Counted from the first letter of the stretch, positions 42,835 to 52,614 are shown. The stretch: 64,000 nt of DNA from Streptomyces poonensis (GCF_014650915.1 NZ_BMVW01000004.1:354046-418045), one strand, 5' to 3'. A program made the numbers and translations. The notes: a model not told the origin generated them from the letters alone.

Positions 42835-44109
42835 ATGCCCGCATCACCGAGCACCGCCCGGGTCATCAACGACCGGCTCGCCCTGCGCCTGCTCCAGCAG
42901 GAGGGCCCGTTGACGGCCGGCCAGCTGAAGCAGCTCACCGGCCTGTCCCGGCCGACGGTCGCCGACCTCGTGGAGCGGCTCACGGCCGCCGGACTGATCG
43001 CGGTCGTGGGGGAGTCGGGCGAGCAGCGGCGCGGCCCGAACGCGCGCCTGTACGGCATCGTCGCCGACCGTGCCCACCTGGCCGCCCTCGACGTACGCAC
43101 CGAGGGCGTCACCGTCGTCGTCTGCGACCTGCTGGGCACGGAGCTCGCCCGGGCGTCCCTGCCGGTCGCCGACGGCACGGGCACCGGGCCCGCGGTGGAG
43201 CGGGCGGTGGCGCTGGTGGAGCGCACGGCCCGGGAGGCGGGCGCCGACCGGCTCCACACGGTCGGCATCGGCGCGCCGGGCCTGATCGACCCCGGCACCG
43301 GCGAACTCCGCGACTCCACCGGGCTGCCCGCATGGCACCGCAGCCTGGTCGCGGCCCTCGGGGAGCGCCTCACGGCCCACGTGCTCGTGGAGAACGAGAC
43401 CAACCTCGCCGCGCTCGCCGAGCAGCGCGACGGCGCGGCCCGCGACCGCGACACGTTCGTGCTGCTCTGGCTCGGCATGGGGACGGGGGCGGCCGTCGTC
43501 CTCGACGGGCGCCTGCGGCGCGGAGCCTCCGGCGGTACGGGCGAGATCGGCTTCCTGCCGGTGCCGGGTACGGGGGCGCTGCCCTCGGCGACCGACTGTG
43601 CGGGCGGCTTCCATGCGCTGGTGGCGGACGCGGCCGTGGTGCGCCTGGCGGAGGAACACGGACTGAGAGCGCGGCGCACGGCCACCGGACCGTATGCGGC
43701 CGAGCTGGTCGGGGAGGCCGTGAGCGCGGCCGGGGGAGGGGCGGACCGGGCGGACCGGGTGGGTCATGGGGATGGTCATGGGAGTGGTCATGGAGATGGC
43801 CCGGACAGCTCCGCCGCCTCCGGCTTCCTCGACGCCCTGGCCGAGCGGATCGCCGTCGGCGCCGCCTCCGTCGTCGCCGTCCTCGACCCCGGCTGTGTCG
43901 TGCTCGGCGGCGAGATCGGGCAGGCGGGCGGCGCCGTCCTCGCCGCTCGTGTCGAGGAGCGGCTGCTCCGGATGTCACCGCTGTCGGCCGAGGTGCGGGT
44001 GAGCGAACTCGGTGGCGGCGCCGTCGTGCGCGGGGCGCTGCTGATGGCCCGGGAGGCGGCCCAGGACGAGCTCTTCGCGCCGTCGTCCAGACCTGAGGAA
44101 CGGGCGTAG
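42835..44109 (+). CDS. ROK-family transcriptional regulator
   Basis: 424 residues from ATG with GGGAGG upstream. N-terminal winged HTH (about 8-65, LTAGQLKQLTGLSRPTVADLVERLTAAGLI) and a ROK domain. The kinase signatures are degenerate: the DxGGT phosphate motif reads DVRTEG, the catalytic Asp of ENDxN reads ENETN, and the CxCGxxGCxE zinc motif after GEIGFLPV is missing. A His/Gly-rich insertion (GHGDGHGSGHGDG) sits near residue 315. It is probably a non-catalytic sugar-type sensor repressing the divergent MFS gene. Confidence 0.87.
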   Translation: MPASPSTARVINDRLALRLLQQEGPLTAGQLKQLTGLSRPTVADLVERLTAAGLIAVVGESGEQRRGPNARLYGIVADRAHLAALDVRTEGVTVVVCDLLGTELARASLPVADGTGTGPAVERAVALVERTAREAGADRLHTVGIGAPGLIDPGTGELRDSTGLPAWHRSLVAALGERLTAHVLVENETNLAALAEQRDGAARDRDTFVLLWLGMGTGAAVVLDGRLRRGASGGTGEIGFLPVPGTGALPSATDCAGGFHALVADAAVVRLAEEHGLRARRTATGPYAAELVGEAVSAAGGGADRADRVGHGDGHGSGHGDGPDSSAASGFLDALAERIAVGAASVVAVLDPGCVVLGGEIGQAGGAVLAARVEERLLRMSPLSAEVRVSELGGGAVVRGALLMAREAAQDELFAPSSRPEERA

Positions 44110-44161
44110 GACCTGGCTCGTACGTACGGAGCAGCTGACGGGAACCTCGCCGTGGTGAAGA

Positions 44162-44200
44162 CCCGGCGGCGGGGCAAGGGCCTTCGTCACCGCCGCCGGG
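44162..44200 (+). terminator. Hairpin after the ROK gene
   Basis: CCCGGCGGCGG (44162-44172) pairs perfectly with CCGCCGCCGGG (44190-44200) around a 17-nt loop. Confidence 0.75.
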
Positions 44201-44229
44201 CCGCTCTGGGGCGGATGCCGTGATCGCAG

Positions 44230-44261
44230 ACCCTAAAAGGACTAGACCAATTGGTCAATGG
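44230..44261 (-). promoter_or_regulatory. Minus-strand promoter with a DasR (dre)-like core, no chitin gene attached
   Basis: Read on the minus strand: TTGACC (44258-44253), 17-bp spacer, TAGGGT (44235-44230), an excellent promoter. The spacer holds GGTCTAGTCC, close to the DasR element (TGGTCTAGACCA). The core is nearly identical to the chitinase promoter at 59867-59899. Transcription would run antisense into the ROK terminator and gene end. I see no coding sequence that it would serve; the rest of 44110-44473 shows no gene. Confidence 0.6.
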
Positions 44262-44473
44262 GTCCGGATCGGTTGCCGAGGAGTGATGCGGAAGAACGCA
44301 TCGTCGTGCGCCGTCATGCGTCGTTCAGGTACTCAAGAGGGCTTGCCGTCCTCCTAGTTGGCCCTTTCATCGGCCCCCGGGGAAGCCCGGCGGCACGGTC
44401 TGTGAGCCACTCCACAGCAGCCGGCTCTCTGGGTGCCGATCAGGCGTGGCACACTGGCCATGTACCAGAAGCA

Positions 44474-44600
44474 GCGCACTCCGGGGTCGGTGAAAGTCCG
44501 AACCGGCGGTTACAGTCCGCGACCCGGTCGCTTCCAGCGGCCGGTTGACCAGGTGAAATTCCTGGACCGACGGTTAAAGTCCGGATGGGAGGCAGTGCGC
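44474..44600 (+). ncRNA. FMN riboswitch (RFN element)
   Basis: The conserved FMN aptamer core is clear: CCGGGGTCGGTGAAAGTCCG, then AACCGGCGGT, TTGACCAGGTGAAATTCCTG, GACCGACGGTTAAAGTCC and GGATGGGAGGCAG. The closing P1 stem is GCGCACT (44474-44480) with AGTGCGC (44594-44600). It precedes the riboflavin operon by about 170 nt. A possible downstream switch hairpin lies at about 44601-44635 (CGGCGG with CCGCCG). FMN binding should lower expression of ribE-ribM-ribAB-ribH. Confidence 0.97.
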
Positions 44601-44767
44601 GGCGGGCGGGCATACGTGCGCGCCGCCGTCTGTTGTCGGTCCGCCCTTCAGGGGACGGGCCTCTCACGCGGCGTCGTCGCCTGTGTGCCGCAGCTTCGCT
44701 GACATCTGTCGTCTTTCGACAGCCCCGGAGTCCGATCCGAGCCCCATGAGGCAGGAGGACCCGGGAA

Positions 44768-45370
44768 GTGTTCACCGGAATCGTCGAAGAGCTGGGTGAG
44801 ATCACCGCCGTCGAGAACCTCGGCGACTCCTCCCGCTTCCGCCTGCGCGGCCCCCTCGTGACGCAGGGCGCCCGGCACGGCGACTCCATCGCCGTCAACG
44901 GCGTCTGTCTCACCGTCGTGGAGCACGAGGGCGACGAGTTCACCGCCGATGTCATGGCGGAGACGCTCCAGCGCTCCAGCCTCGGTGCCCTCGGGGTCGG
45001 CTCCCGCGTCAACCTGGAGCGACCGACGGCCGTGGGCGCGCGGCTCGGCGGCCACATCGTGCAGGGCCATGTCGACGGCACCGGCGAGATCCTGGAGCGC
45101 GAGCCGTCCGAGCACTGGGAGATCGTGAAGATCTCACTCCCCGCGAACCTGGCCCGTTACGTGGTCGAGAAGGGGTCCATCACCGTCGACGGCATCAGCC
45201 TCACCGTCGTCGACGCCGGCGCCGACCACTTCACCGTCAGCCTGATCCCCACCACGCTCGCCCTCACCACGCTCGGGAACAAGCAGCGCGGCGATCTTGT
45301 CAATCTCGAGGTCGACATCGTCGCCAAGTACGTCGAGCGGTTGCTCGCGGGACAGGGGGCAGACAAGTGA
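44768..45370 (+). CDS. ribE: Riboflavin synthase (alpha subunit)
   Basis: 200 residues from GTG ([12 protein letters not shown]). Two tandem lumazine-binding barrels; each has the internal motif ([12 protein letters not shown] and [12 protein letters not shown]). Dismutates two 6,7-dimethyl-8-ribityllumazine molecules to riboflavin. First gene after the FMN riboswitch; the stop overlaps the ribM start (GTGA). Confidence 0.96.
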   Translation: MFTGIVEELGEITAVENLGDSSRFRLRGPLVTQGARHGDSIAVNGVCLTVVEHEGDEFTADVMAETLQRSSLGALGVGSRVNLERPTAVGARLGGHIVQGHVDGTGEILEREPSEHWEIVKISLPANLARYVVEKGSITVDGISLTVVDAGADHFTVSLIPTTLALTTLGNKQRGDLVNLEVDIVAKYVERLLAGQGADK

Positions 45371-46002
45371 ACTGGCTCAACTCCGAGGCCTTCGTCCTCT
45401 TCGACCAGCACATCAAGTGGTCGGACATGATCGGCAACGTCATCGGTCTGATCGGCCTGGCGCTCGGCTGGCGCCGCTCCGTGTGGAGCTGGCCCGTGCA
45501 GTTCCTGTCCGGCGTCGTCCTCTTCGCCGCCTTCGCCACCGCCCACCTCTCCGGCAGCGCGGGCAAGCAGATCGTCGTCATGCTCGTCGCCGTCTACGGC
45601 TGGCGGCAGTGGAACCGCGGCAAGGGCCAGGCGCAGGACGGCGGCATCGCCGTACGGTTCGCCACCTGGCGCGAGCGCGCCTGGCTCGTCGCCGCCGCCG
45701 CGCTCGGCACCCTCGCCGTCGGCGCGCTGTTCACCGCCTACCCGGCGCTGTCCTGGGACCCCTGGCCCGACGCGTACATATTCGTCGGCACCGTCGTCGC
45801 CATGTACGCCCAGGCCCGCGGCATGGTCGAGTTCTGGTTCGCCTGGCTGCTCGTCGACGTCGTCGGCGTCCCGCTCAACTTCGCCAACGGCTTCGCCTTC
45901 TCCGGATTCGTCTACGTCATCTACGGCGCGCTCGTCCTGTGGGGCATGCGCGACTGGTGGCTGCGCTCCCGGCAGCCCGCCATGGAAGGAGCCCCCGCAT
46001 GA
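45367..46002 (+). CDS. ribM: Riboflavin transporter RibM (PnuC/PnuX family)
   Basis: 211 residues with about six or seven membrane helices. It belongs to the PnuC family ([33 protein letters not shown]). In Streptomyces and Corynebacterium the member encoded in the FMN-riboswitch-controlled rib operon takes up riboflavin (RibM/PnuX) and not nicotinamide riboside. Position between ribE and ribAB, with 4-nt overlaps on both sides, supports the riboflavin role. Confidence 0.88.
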   Translation: MNWLNSEAFVLFDQHIKWSDMIGNVIGLIGLALGWRRSVWSWPVQFLSGVVLFAAFATAHLSGSAGKQIVVMLVAVYGWRQWNRGKGQAQDGGIAVRFATWRERAWLVAAAALGTLAVGALFTAYPALSWDPWPDAYIFVGTVVAMYAQARGMVEFWFAWLLVDVVGVPLNFANGFAFSGFVYVIYGALVLWGMRDWWLRSRQPAMEGAPA

Positions 46003-47360
46003 CCGCCCGCCCGTCGCCCGCGCCGCCCCGAGAGCGCACCAGCAGCCCCCTCCCCGAGGAACCCGAGACCAAGCCCTCGATGCGGGTCCTCTACAGCACC
46101 GACAGCCTCGACGGCCTCACCCTCGACCCGGTGGAGCAGGCCATCGCGGACATCGCGGCCGGCCGCCCCGTCGTGGTCGTCGACGACGAGGACCGGGAGA
46201 ACGAGGGCGACCTCGTCATCGCGGCCGAGATGGCCACCCCGGAGATCGTCGCCTTCATGATGAGCGAGTGCCGGGGCCTGATCTGCGCGCCCATGGAGGG
46301 CGACGAACTGGACCGCCTCGACCTGCCGCAGATGGTCAGCGACAACACCGAGTCGATGCGGACCGCGTTCACCGTCTCGGTCGACGCGTCCGGCGCCCAC
46401 GGCGTCACCACCGGCATCTCGGCGGCCGACCGCGCCACCACGCTCCAGCTGCTGGCGAGCGGCACGGCGCAGGCGGGCGACCTCGTCCGTCCCGGGCACA
46501 TCTTCCCGCTGCGCGCCCGTACCGGCGGCGTCCTCGTGCGCAACGGCCACACCGAGGCCGCCGTCGACCTCGCCCGGCTCGCCGGACTGCGTCCCGCGGG
46601 CGCCATCGTCGAGATCGCCGGCGAGGACGGGCGCATGCTGCGCCTGCCCGAACTGTTCCGCTTCGCCCGCAGGCACGGCCTGACGATCATCTCCATCGAG
46701 GATCTGATCGCCTACCGCCGCACCTCCGAACCCACCGTCCGCCGCGAGGCCAGGACCCACCTGCCCACCGCGTTCGGCGAGTTCACCGCGTACGGCTACC
46801 GCTCCACCGTCGACGGCGTCGAGCACGTCGCCCTCGTCCACGGCGAGATCGGCGACGGCGAGGACGTCCTCGCCCGCGTCCACTCCGAGTGCCTGACCGG
46901 CGACGTCTTCCACTCCCTGCGCTGCGACTGCGGCCCCCAGCTGGGGACCTCGCTGGAGCGCATCGCCGCCGAGGGCCGGGGCGTGGTCGTCTATCTGCGC
47001 GGCCACGAGGGACGCGGTATCGGCCTGCTGTCCAAGCTGCGCGCGTACGAGCTCCAGGAGCGCGGCCGTGACACCCTCGACGCCAACCTGGAGCTCGGCC
47101 TGCCCGCCGACGCCCGGGACTACGCCGCGGGCGCCCAGATCCTCAAGGACCTCGGCGTACGCAGCCTGCGCCTGATGACCAACAACCCCGAGAAGACCGA
47201 GGCGCTCACCCGCCACGGCCTGGAGATCACCGGCAGGGAGCCGATGCCCGTCCAGGCCGGCGAGCACAACCTCCGCTACCTGCGCACCAAGCGGGACCGG
47301 ATGGGGCACGACCTGCCCTGGCTGGACACGGGCTCCGCGTCCACCTGCGGCAACCAGTAA
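45999..47360 (+). CDS. ribAB: Bifunctional 3,4-dihydroxy-2-butanone-4-phosphate synthase / GTP cyclohydrolase II
   Basis: 453 residues from ATG ([10 protein letters not shown]). The N-terminal DHBP synthase domain (about 40-240) has [12 protein letters not shown] and [13 protein letters not shown]. The C-terminal GTP cyclohydrolase II domain (about 250-440) has the zinc cysteines [20 protein letters not shown] and [10 protein letters not shown]. It makes both precursors of lumazine. The ATG overlaps the ribM stop. Confidence 0.95.
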   Translation: MTARPSPAPPRERTSSPLPEEPETKPSMRVLYSTDSLDGLTLDPVEQAIADIAAGRPVVVVDDEDRENEGDLVIAAEMATPEIVAFMMSECRGLICAPMEGDELDRLDLPQMVSDNTESMRTAFTVSVDASGAHGVTTGISAADRATTLQLLASGTAQAGDLVRPGHIFPLRARTGGVLVRNGHTEAAVDLARLAGLRPAGAIVEIAGEDGRMLRLPELFRFARRHGLTIISIEDLIAYRRTSEPTVRREARTHLPTAFGEFTAYGYRSTVDGVEHVALVHGEIGDGEDVLARVHSECLTGDVFHSLRCDCGPQLGTSLERIAAEGRGVVVYLRGHEGRGIGLLSKLRAYELQERGRDTLDANLELGLPADARDYAAGAQILKDLGVRSLRLMTNNPEKTEALTRHGLEITGREPMPVQAGEHNLRYLRTKRDRMGHDLPWLDTGSASTCGNQ

Positions 47361-47399
47361 CGAACGAAAACGGCAAGCAGCGACACCCCTAGGAGAGAC

Positions 47400-47885
47400 G
47401 TGAGCGGCAAGGGCGCACCCGAACTGTCCGTACGCAACTGCGGCGACCTGCGCGTCGCGGTCATCGCGGCCCAGTGGCACGAGAAGGTCATGGACGGCCT
47501 CGTCGAGGGCGCCCTGCGCGCCCTGCACGAGCTGGGGATCGACGAGCCGACCCTGCTCCGGGTCCCCGGCAGCTTCGAGCTCCCCGTCGTCGCCAAGGTC
47601 CTCGCGGGCCGCGGGTACGACGCGATCGTCGCCCTCGGCGTCGTCATCCGCGGTGGCACCCCCCACTTCGACTACGTCTGCCAGGGCGTCACCCAGGGCC
47701 TCACCCAGGTCTCCGTCGACACCGGGGTGCCCGTCGGCTTCGGCGTGCTGACCTGCGACACCGAGGAGCAGGCCCTGGACCGCGCGGGCCTGCCCGGCTC
47801 CACCGAGGACAAGGGGCACGAAGCGGTCACCGCGGCCGTGGCGACCGCCGCCACGCTCCGCTCGGTATCCGAGCCCTGGCGCTGA
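47400..47885 (+). CDS. ribH: 6,7-dimethyl-8-ribityllumazine synthase
   Basis: 161 residues from GTG with GGAGAG upstream. Lumazine synthase fold; [45 protein letters not shown] (active-site His) and [16 protein letters not shown] are intact. Condenses the DHBP-synthase product with the pyrimidine from the GTP branch. Last gene of the rib operon. Confidence 0.96.
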   Translation: MSGKGAPELSVRNCGDLRVAVIAAQWHEKVMDGLVEGALRALHELGIDEPTLLRVPGSFELPVVAKVLAGRGYDAIVALGVVIRGGTPHFDYVCQGVTQGLTQVSVDTGVPVGFGVLTCDTEEQALDRAGLPGSTEDKGHEAVTAAVATAATLRSVSEPWR

Positions 47886-47919
47886 GACACCCGAGGGTGC
47901 GCGTAGGGTAGGGCTCACC

Positions 47920-48192
47920 ATGTCCAATAAGACGTTCGAGGAGCTCTTCACCGAGCTCCAGCACAAGGCGACCCACGGCGACCCCGCCACCTCGCGCACC
48001 GCCGAACTGGTCGGCAAGGGCGTGCACGCCATCGGCAAGAAGGTCGTCGAGGAGGCCGCCGAGGTCTGGATGGCCGCCGAGTACGAGGGCAAGGACGCCG
48101 CCGCCGAGGAGATCTCCCAGCTGCTCTACCACGTCCAGGTGATGATGGTCGCGCGCGGGATCTCCCTCGACGACGTCTACGCCCACCTGTAA
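47920..48192 (+). CDS. hisE: Phosphoribosyl-ATP pyrophosphatase
   Basis: 90 residues, MazG-like helical fold with the metal motif [17 protein letters not shown]. Second step of histidine synthesis. TAGGGT at 47904-47909 ends 10 nt before the ATG, so hisE could have its own promoter and a nearly leaderless message, separate from the rib operon 34 nt upstream. Forms a pair with hisG. Confidence 0.95.
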   Translation: MSNKTFEELFTELQHKATHGDPATSRTAELVGKGVHAIGKKVVEEAAEVWMAAEYEGKDAAAEEISQLLYHVQVMMVARGISLDDVYAHL

Positions 48193-48239
48193 GCACCCGT
48201 TCCCCCGTACACCCCTCTCACCCGAAGGAAGCCCCACTC

Positions 48240-49097
48240 ATGCTGCGCATCGCCGTCCCGAACAAGGGTTCACTGTCCGGCCCTGCGGCGGAGATGCTGC
48301 ATGAGGCCGGGTACCAGCAGCGCCGCGAGTCCAAGGAACTGCGCATCGTCGACCCGGAGAACGAGGTCGAGTTCTTCTACCTCCGCCCCCGCGACATCGC
48401 GATCTACGTCTCCTCCGGCCGCCTCGACATCGGCATCACCGGCCGCGACCTGCTCATCGACTCCGGTGCCGACGCCGAGGAGATCCTCCCCCTCGGCTTC
48501 GCCCGCTCCACCTTCCGCTACGCCACCAAGCCGGGCACGGCGAAGGGCCTCGAGGACCTCTCCGGCATGACGGTCGCCACCTCGTACGAGGGCATCGTCG
48601 CCAAGCACCTCGCCGACAACGGCATCGACGCCGCCGTCGTCCACCTCGACGGCGCCGTGGAGACCGCCATCGAGCTGGGCGTCGCCGAGGTCATCGCCGA
48701 TGTCGTCGAGACCGGCACCTCGCTGCGCAACGCGGGCCTGGAGGTCTTCGGCGAGCCGATCATGAAGTCCGAGGCGGTCGTGATCCGCCGTACCGGCGCG
48801 GACACCGATGAGACCGCCGAGTCGAAGGTCCAGCAGTTCCTGCGCCGCCTCCAGGGCGTCCTGGTGGCCCGGACGTACGTGATGATGGACTACGACTGCC
48901 GCGTCGAGCAGCTGGAGAAGGCCGTCGCGCTCACTCCGGGCCTGGAGTCGCCCACCGTCTCCCCGCTGCACAACGAGGGCTGGGTCGCCGTCCGCGCGAT
49001 GGTCCCGGCCAAGGAGGCCCAGCGGATCATGGACGACCTGTACGAGATCGGTGCCCGGGCCATCCTGACCACGGCCATCCACGCCTGCCGGCTCTGA
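48240..49097 (+). CDS. hisG: ATP phosphoribosyltransferase (long form)
   Basis: 285 residues, the long HisG type with a C-terminal regulatory domain (about 210-285) that binds histidine for feedback inhibition. Motifs RIAVPNKGSLSGPAAEML, DIGITGRDLL, and DVVETGTSLRNAGL (PRPP loop) are intact. First step of histidine synthesis. GAAGGAAG precedes the ATG. No hisZ is needed with this form. Confidence 0.96.
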   Translation: MLRIAVPNKGSLSGPAAEMLHEAGYQQRRESKELRIVDPENEVEFFYLRPRDIAIYVSSGRLDIGITGRDLLIDSGADAEEILPLGFARSTFRYATKPGTAKGLEDLSGMTVATSYEGIVAKHLADNGIDAAVVHLDGAVETAIELGVAEVIADVVETGTSLRNAGLEVFGEPIMKSEAVVIRRTGADTDETAESKVQQFLRRLQGVLVARTYVMMDYDCRVEQLEKAVALTPGLESPTVSPLHNEGWVAVRAMVPAKEAQRIMDDLYEIGARAILTTAIHACRL

Positions 49098-49182
49098 GCC
49101 CGGCCGCCGTCCGTACCCCGTCCGCTCCCGCCCGCGCCCTGCGAGCCCGTCCCTCTCCAGAGGTTCGAGGAACCGTTTCCCG

Positions 49183-49638
49183 ATGTCGGATCTGCCTGCC
49201 CTCCCCGTCACGTTCCGGCCGGGTCGCACCCGTGCCGTCCTGCACACCGCGGGTGTCGCGATCTTCGTGGTGATCACGGCCGTCGCGCTGCTGCTGGAAC
49301 AGCTCGGCACGGGGGAGCGCCTCAGCTTCGTGTTCACCGCGGCGCTGCTCGCCGGTGTGCTGTTCCTGCTCGCCCGGCCCAAGGTCGTCGCGGACGAGTC
49401 CGGGGTGACCGTCGTGAACATCGCGGGCAAGCGGCGCCTCGCCTGGGCGGAGATCCTCCGGGTGAACCTCCGTCCCGGCGACCCCTGGGTCTTCCTGGAC
49501 CTCAGCGACGGCACCAGCCTGCCCGCGCTCGGCATCCAGCCGGGCATCTCCAAGCAGCACGCGATCGAGGACGCACGGGCGCTGCGGGCGCTCACCGAGG
49601 CCCGGGGGACCGCCGCGCGCGAGCCGCGCGAGGACTGA
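49183..49638 (+). CDS. PH-domain membrane protein
   Basis: 151 residues. Two hydrophobic helices (about 20-40 and 48-65) followed by a bacterial PH-like domain (RPKVVADESGVTVVNIAGKRRLAWAEILRVNL ... VFLDLSDG). Typical small actinobacterial PH protein of unknown role. It lies 85 nt after hisG on the same strand and may be read through from it. Confidence 0.82.
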   Translation: MSDLPALPVTFRPGRTRAVLHTAGVAIFVVITAVALLLEQLGTGERLSFVFTAALLAGVLFLLARPKVVADESGVTVVNIAGKRRLAWAEILRVNLRPGDPWVFLDLSDGTSLPALGIQPGISKQHAIEDARALRALTEARGTAAREPRED

Positions 49639-50056
49639 GCCGGTCCGGGCCGGTCCTGAGCCGCTCGCTCAGCCGGCCCCTGAGACGGCCGTGAGACGGC
49701 CGTGAGTCGGGTCGGGGCCGGACGCGGACGCGGATGCTGATGCACCGGGTGTCGGGGCCGGCTCGATGCCGAAGCCACCGGATGCCCAGGGCGGACTCAG
49801 GGGCGAGGCCACCGGATGTTCAGGGACGGATCAGGGCATGTGACCCTGCCGTACAGGCCGCTGTCTTGATTACTCTGGTGCCGGAGGCGTCCCCCCACGC
49901 CACCGCTCCTGCCGTATCCGCTCCCGGTGCGCAGGGGTTCCTGCTACCCGAGGAGTGACACCCTCCGGCGATGGACGGATCGTCCTGCAGTACCTGCGCC
50001 GCCCCCTGCCGACATAGCACGGACCCGCTCCGTGCCCCGGCCCGGACGGCGGCATC
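49639..50056. other. Non-coding gap with short direct repeats
   Basis: 418 nt without a supportable gene. It contains GAGACGGCCGT twice in tandem near 49682-49703 and a longer degenerate repeat built on GCCACCGGATG (near 49774-49785 and 49809-49819). I looked for a metal-sensing riboswitch in front of the CNNM genes and do not recognise one. Confidence 0.6.
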
Positions 50057-51526
50057 ATGACCCTCCCCCTGCTGCTCCTCGGGGCGGCGCTCCTGCTGAT
50101 CCTCGCCAACGGATTCTTCGTGGCGGCCGAGTTCGGCCTCGTGACGGTCGAGCGGCCGGACGCGGAGAAGGCCGCCGCCGAGGGCGACCGGCGGGCCCGC
50201 AGGGTGGTGGACGCCCACAAGGAGCTGTCCTTCCAGCTCTCCGGCACCCAGCTCGGCATCACCCTCACCTCACTCGTCGTCGGCATGCTGGCCGAACCGG
50301 CGCTCGCCCAGGTGCTGCACGGCCCGTTCACGGCGGTCGGCATACCCCGGGGAGCGGTGTCCGGAGTCACCGTGGTCGTCGGCATGCTGCTGGCCTCGGC
50401 CGTGCAGATGGTGATCGGCGAGCTCGTGCCCAAGAACTGGGCGGTGTCCCGGCCGCTGCAGGTCGCCCGCTTCGTGGCCGGCCCGCAGTACGTCTTCTCC
50501 CGCCTGTTCCGGCCCGTGATCGCCGGGCTCAACGCGGTCGCCAACCGCCTCGTCCGCGCCCTCGGCGTCGAGCCCGCCGACGAACTTGCCTCCGCCCGCA
50601 CCCCCGGTGAGCTCGTCTCCCTCGCCCGGCACTCGGCCCGCGCCGGAGCGCTGGAACAGGACACGGCGGACCTCTTCGTCCGCACCCTGTCCCTGGCCGG
50701 GCTGACCGCGCAGCACGTGATGACCCCGCGGGTCAGGGTGAACGCGCTGCAGTCGTCCGCGACGGCCGAGGACGTCGTCAACCTGACCCGCGCCACCGGC
50801 CTGTCCCGCTTCCCCGTCTACCGGAAGCGCATCGACGAGATGGTCGGCATGGTCCATCTGAAGGACGCCCTCGCCGTGCCCGCGCACGAAAGGCTGCGCA
50901 CCCCGGTGGGCACCATCGCGCAGACACCGCTCCTGGTCCCCGGGACGCTCCCCGTGCAGCTGCTGCTGGCCCGGCTGCGCAGCGAACAGCCCATCGCCGT
51001 CGTGATCGACGAGTACGGCGGCACCGCCGGTGTGGTGACCCTGGAGGACATCGTCGAGGAACTGGTCGGCGAGGTACGTGACGAGCACGACGGTCAGGAC
51101 GTGCCCGCACTCGCCCCCGCTCCGCCCGAGGACGGCCTGCCTGCCTGGGACGTGAACGGCGGCTGCCGCGTCGACGCCCTGCGCGGCATCGGACTGGTCG
51201 TGCCCGAGGGACCGTACGAGACCGTGGCGGGCCTCGTCGCCGACTTGCTGGACCGCATCCCGGTCCCCGGTGACCGGGCCGAACTCCCGGGCTGGCGGCT
51301 GTCGGTCGTGCAGGTCGGCCACTACCGGGCGGAGCGCGTACGTCTCGTACGGCTCGTTCCGGCCGCGGAGGCGGGTCCCGGCGGCGGTGGGGAGCTCGTC
51401 CTCGGAACGGAGCCCGGGACGCGGCCTGCCCCCGTTCCGCAGCCCGTCCGGGGCGTGCAGCCCACCCGTGCCGTGGAAACCGCTCCCGCCATGGCGGCCG
51501 CTTCTGTCACGGAGGCCGCCCGATGA
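50057..51526 (+). CDS. CNNM/CBS-domain membrane protein (HlyC/CorC, hemolysin family)
   Basis: 489 residues. N-terminal CNNM domain with four membrane helices (about 1-190; LANGFFVAAEFGLVTVER is the family start), a CBS pair (about 210-335, HVMTPRVRVNALQ ... VIDEYGGTAGVVTLEDIVEELVGEV) and a CorC/HlyC C-terminal domain (about 350-440), then a Pro/Ala-rich tail. The family is linked to magnesium or cobalt efflux, not hemolysis. The stop overlaps the next gene by 4 nt, so it forms a pair with its paralogue. Confidence 0.9.
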   Translation: MTLPLLLLGAALLLILANGFFVAAEFGLVTVERPDAEKAAAEGDRRARRVVDAHKELSFQLSGTQLGITLTSLVVGMLAEPALAQVLHGPFTAVGIPRGAVSGVTVVVGMLLASAVQMVIGELVPKNWAVSRPLQVARFVAGPQYVFSRLFRPVIAGLNAVANRLVRALGVEPADELASARTPGELVSLARHSARAGALEQDTADLFVRTLSLAGLTAQHVMTPRVRVNALQSSATAEDVVNLTRATGLSRFPVYRKRIDEMVGMVHLKDALAVPAHERLRTPVGTIAQTPLLVPGTLPVQLLLARLRSEQPIAVVIDEYGGTAGVVTLEDIVEELVGEVRDEHDGQDVPALAPAPPEDGLPAWDVNGGCRVDALRGIGLVVPEGPYETVAGLVADLLDRIPVPGDRAELPGWRLSVVQVGHYRAERVRLVRLVPAAEAGPGGGGELVLGTEPGTRPAPVPQPVRGVQPTRAVETAPAMAAASVTEAAR

Positions 51527-52614
51527 GCGTGCTGCGGCTGCTGTTCGCGCTGTTGCTCGTGCTGGCGAACGGATTCTTCGTCGGCGCGGAGTTCGCCCTG
51601 GTGTCCGTCCGCCGCAGTCAGATCGAGCCCTTGGGGACGGCGCGGGCACGGCAGGTGCTGTACGGCCTGGAGCGGTTGCCGCGGATGATGGCGGCGGCCC
51701 AGTTCGGCATCACCGTCTGCTCGCTGACGCTGGGAGCGGTCGCCGAGCCGACCGTGGCGCGGCTGCTGGAGCCGGTGTTCGAGGCGATCCACCTGCCGCA
51801 CGGCGCCATCCACCCCCTGGGGTATGTGATCGCGCTCGCCGCGGTCGTCTTCCTCCACCTCGTCATCGGCGAGATGGTGCCGAAGAACCTGGCGATGGCG
51901 GCCCCCGAGCGGACGGCGCTGTGGCTCGGCCCGGGGCTCGTCGCCTTCGCCCGGCTGTGCGGACCGGTCACGGTCGCGCTGGGCGCCTGTGCCCGCCTGG
52001 TGCTGAGGCTCTTCCGGGTCGAGCCCAAGGACGAGGTCGAGGCGGTCTACACCAGTGAGCAGCTCAACCGCCTGGTGGAGGACTCCGGTCAGGCCGGGCT
52101 GCTGGACCCCGAGGAGCAGGAGCGCCTGGAGGACGCCCTGGAGCTGGGCTCCCGCCCCGTCACGGACGTCCTGCTGGACCGGGAGGCGCTGGTCACGGTG
52201 GGGCCGGCGGTGACCCCGGCCCAGGTCGTGGAGCTCACCGCCCGCACCGGGTACTCCCGTTTCCCGGTGGTCGCGGAGAACGGCGCCTTCATGGGCCGGT
52301 ACCTGCACGTCAAGGACGTCCTCGACCTGGAGGACACCGGCCGCGCGGTCCCGCAGCAGATATGGCGGCCCATGGCCACCCTCGGCGCGGATGTCCCGCT
52401 GGACGACGCCCTCACGGTCATGCGCCGTGCCGCCACCCACCTCGCCCAGGTGGCCGACGCCTCGGGCCGGATCGTGGGTCTGGTGGCCCTGGAGGACGTG
52501 CTGGAGCTGCTGGTGGGCGAGGTCCGCGACCCGGCGCACCGGCAGATCCAGCCCGTCCGGATCGCGCAGCCCCGCACCAGCGGTCCCCCGGAGGAGGCGG
52601 TGCTGACCGGCTGA
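51523..52614 (+). CDS. CNNM/CBS-domain membrane protein, second paralogue
   Basis: 363 residues. Same CNNM domain (LANGFFVGAEFALVSVRRSQIEPL) and CBS pair (about 220-340) as the preceding protein, but without the CorC/HlyC C-terminal domain. The ATG overlaps the previous stop (ATGA). The shorter partner plus the full-length one suggests a heteromeric transporter; this two-gene layout is common in actinobacteria. Confidence 0.9.
   Translation: MSVLRLLFALLLVLANGFFVGAEFALVSVRRSQIEPLGTARARQVLYGLERLPRMMAAAQFGITVCSLTLGAVAEPTVARLLEPVFEAIHLPHGAIHPLGYVIALAAVVFLHLVIGEMVPKNLAMAAPERTALWLGPGLVAFARLCGPVTVALGACARLVLRLFRVEPKDEVEAVYTSEQLNRLVEDSGQAGLLDPEEQERLEDALELGSRPVTDVLLDREALVTVGPAVTPAQVVELTARTGYSRFPVVAENGAFMGRYLHVKDVLDLEDTGRAVPQQIWRPMATLGADVPLDDALTVMRRAATHLAQVADASGRIVGLVALEDVLELLVGEVRDPAHRQIQPVRIAQPRTSGPPEEAVLTG

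Noticed and set aside
44258..44548. Small gene between ROK and ribE
   Set aside because: It would run into the FMN riboswitch aptamer, and its translation has no plausible protein character.
49639..50056. Magnesium riboswitch upstream of the CNNM genes
   Set aside because: No M-box or other metal aptamer pattern could be found; only short direct repeats are seen.
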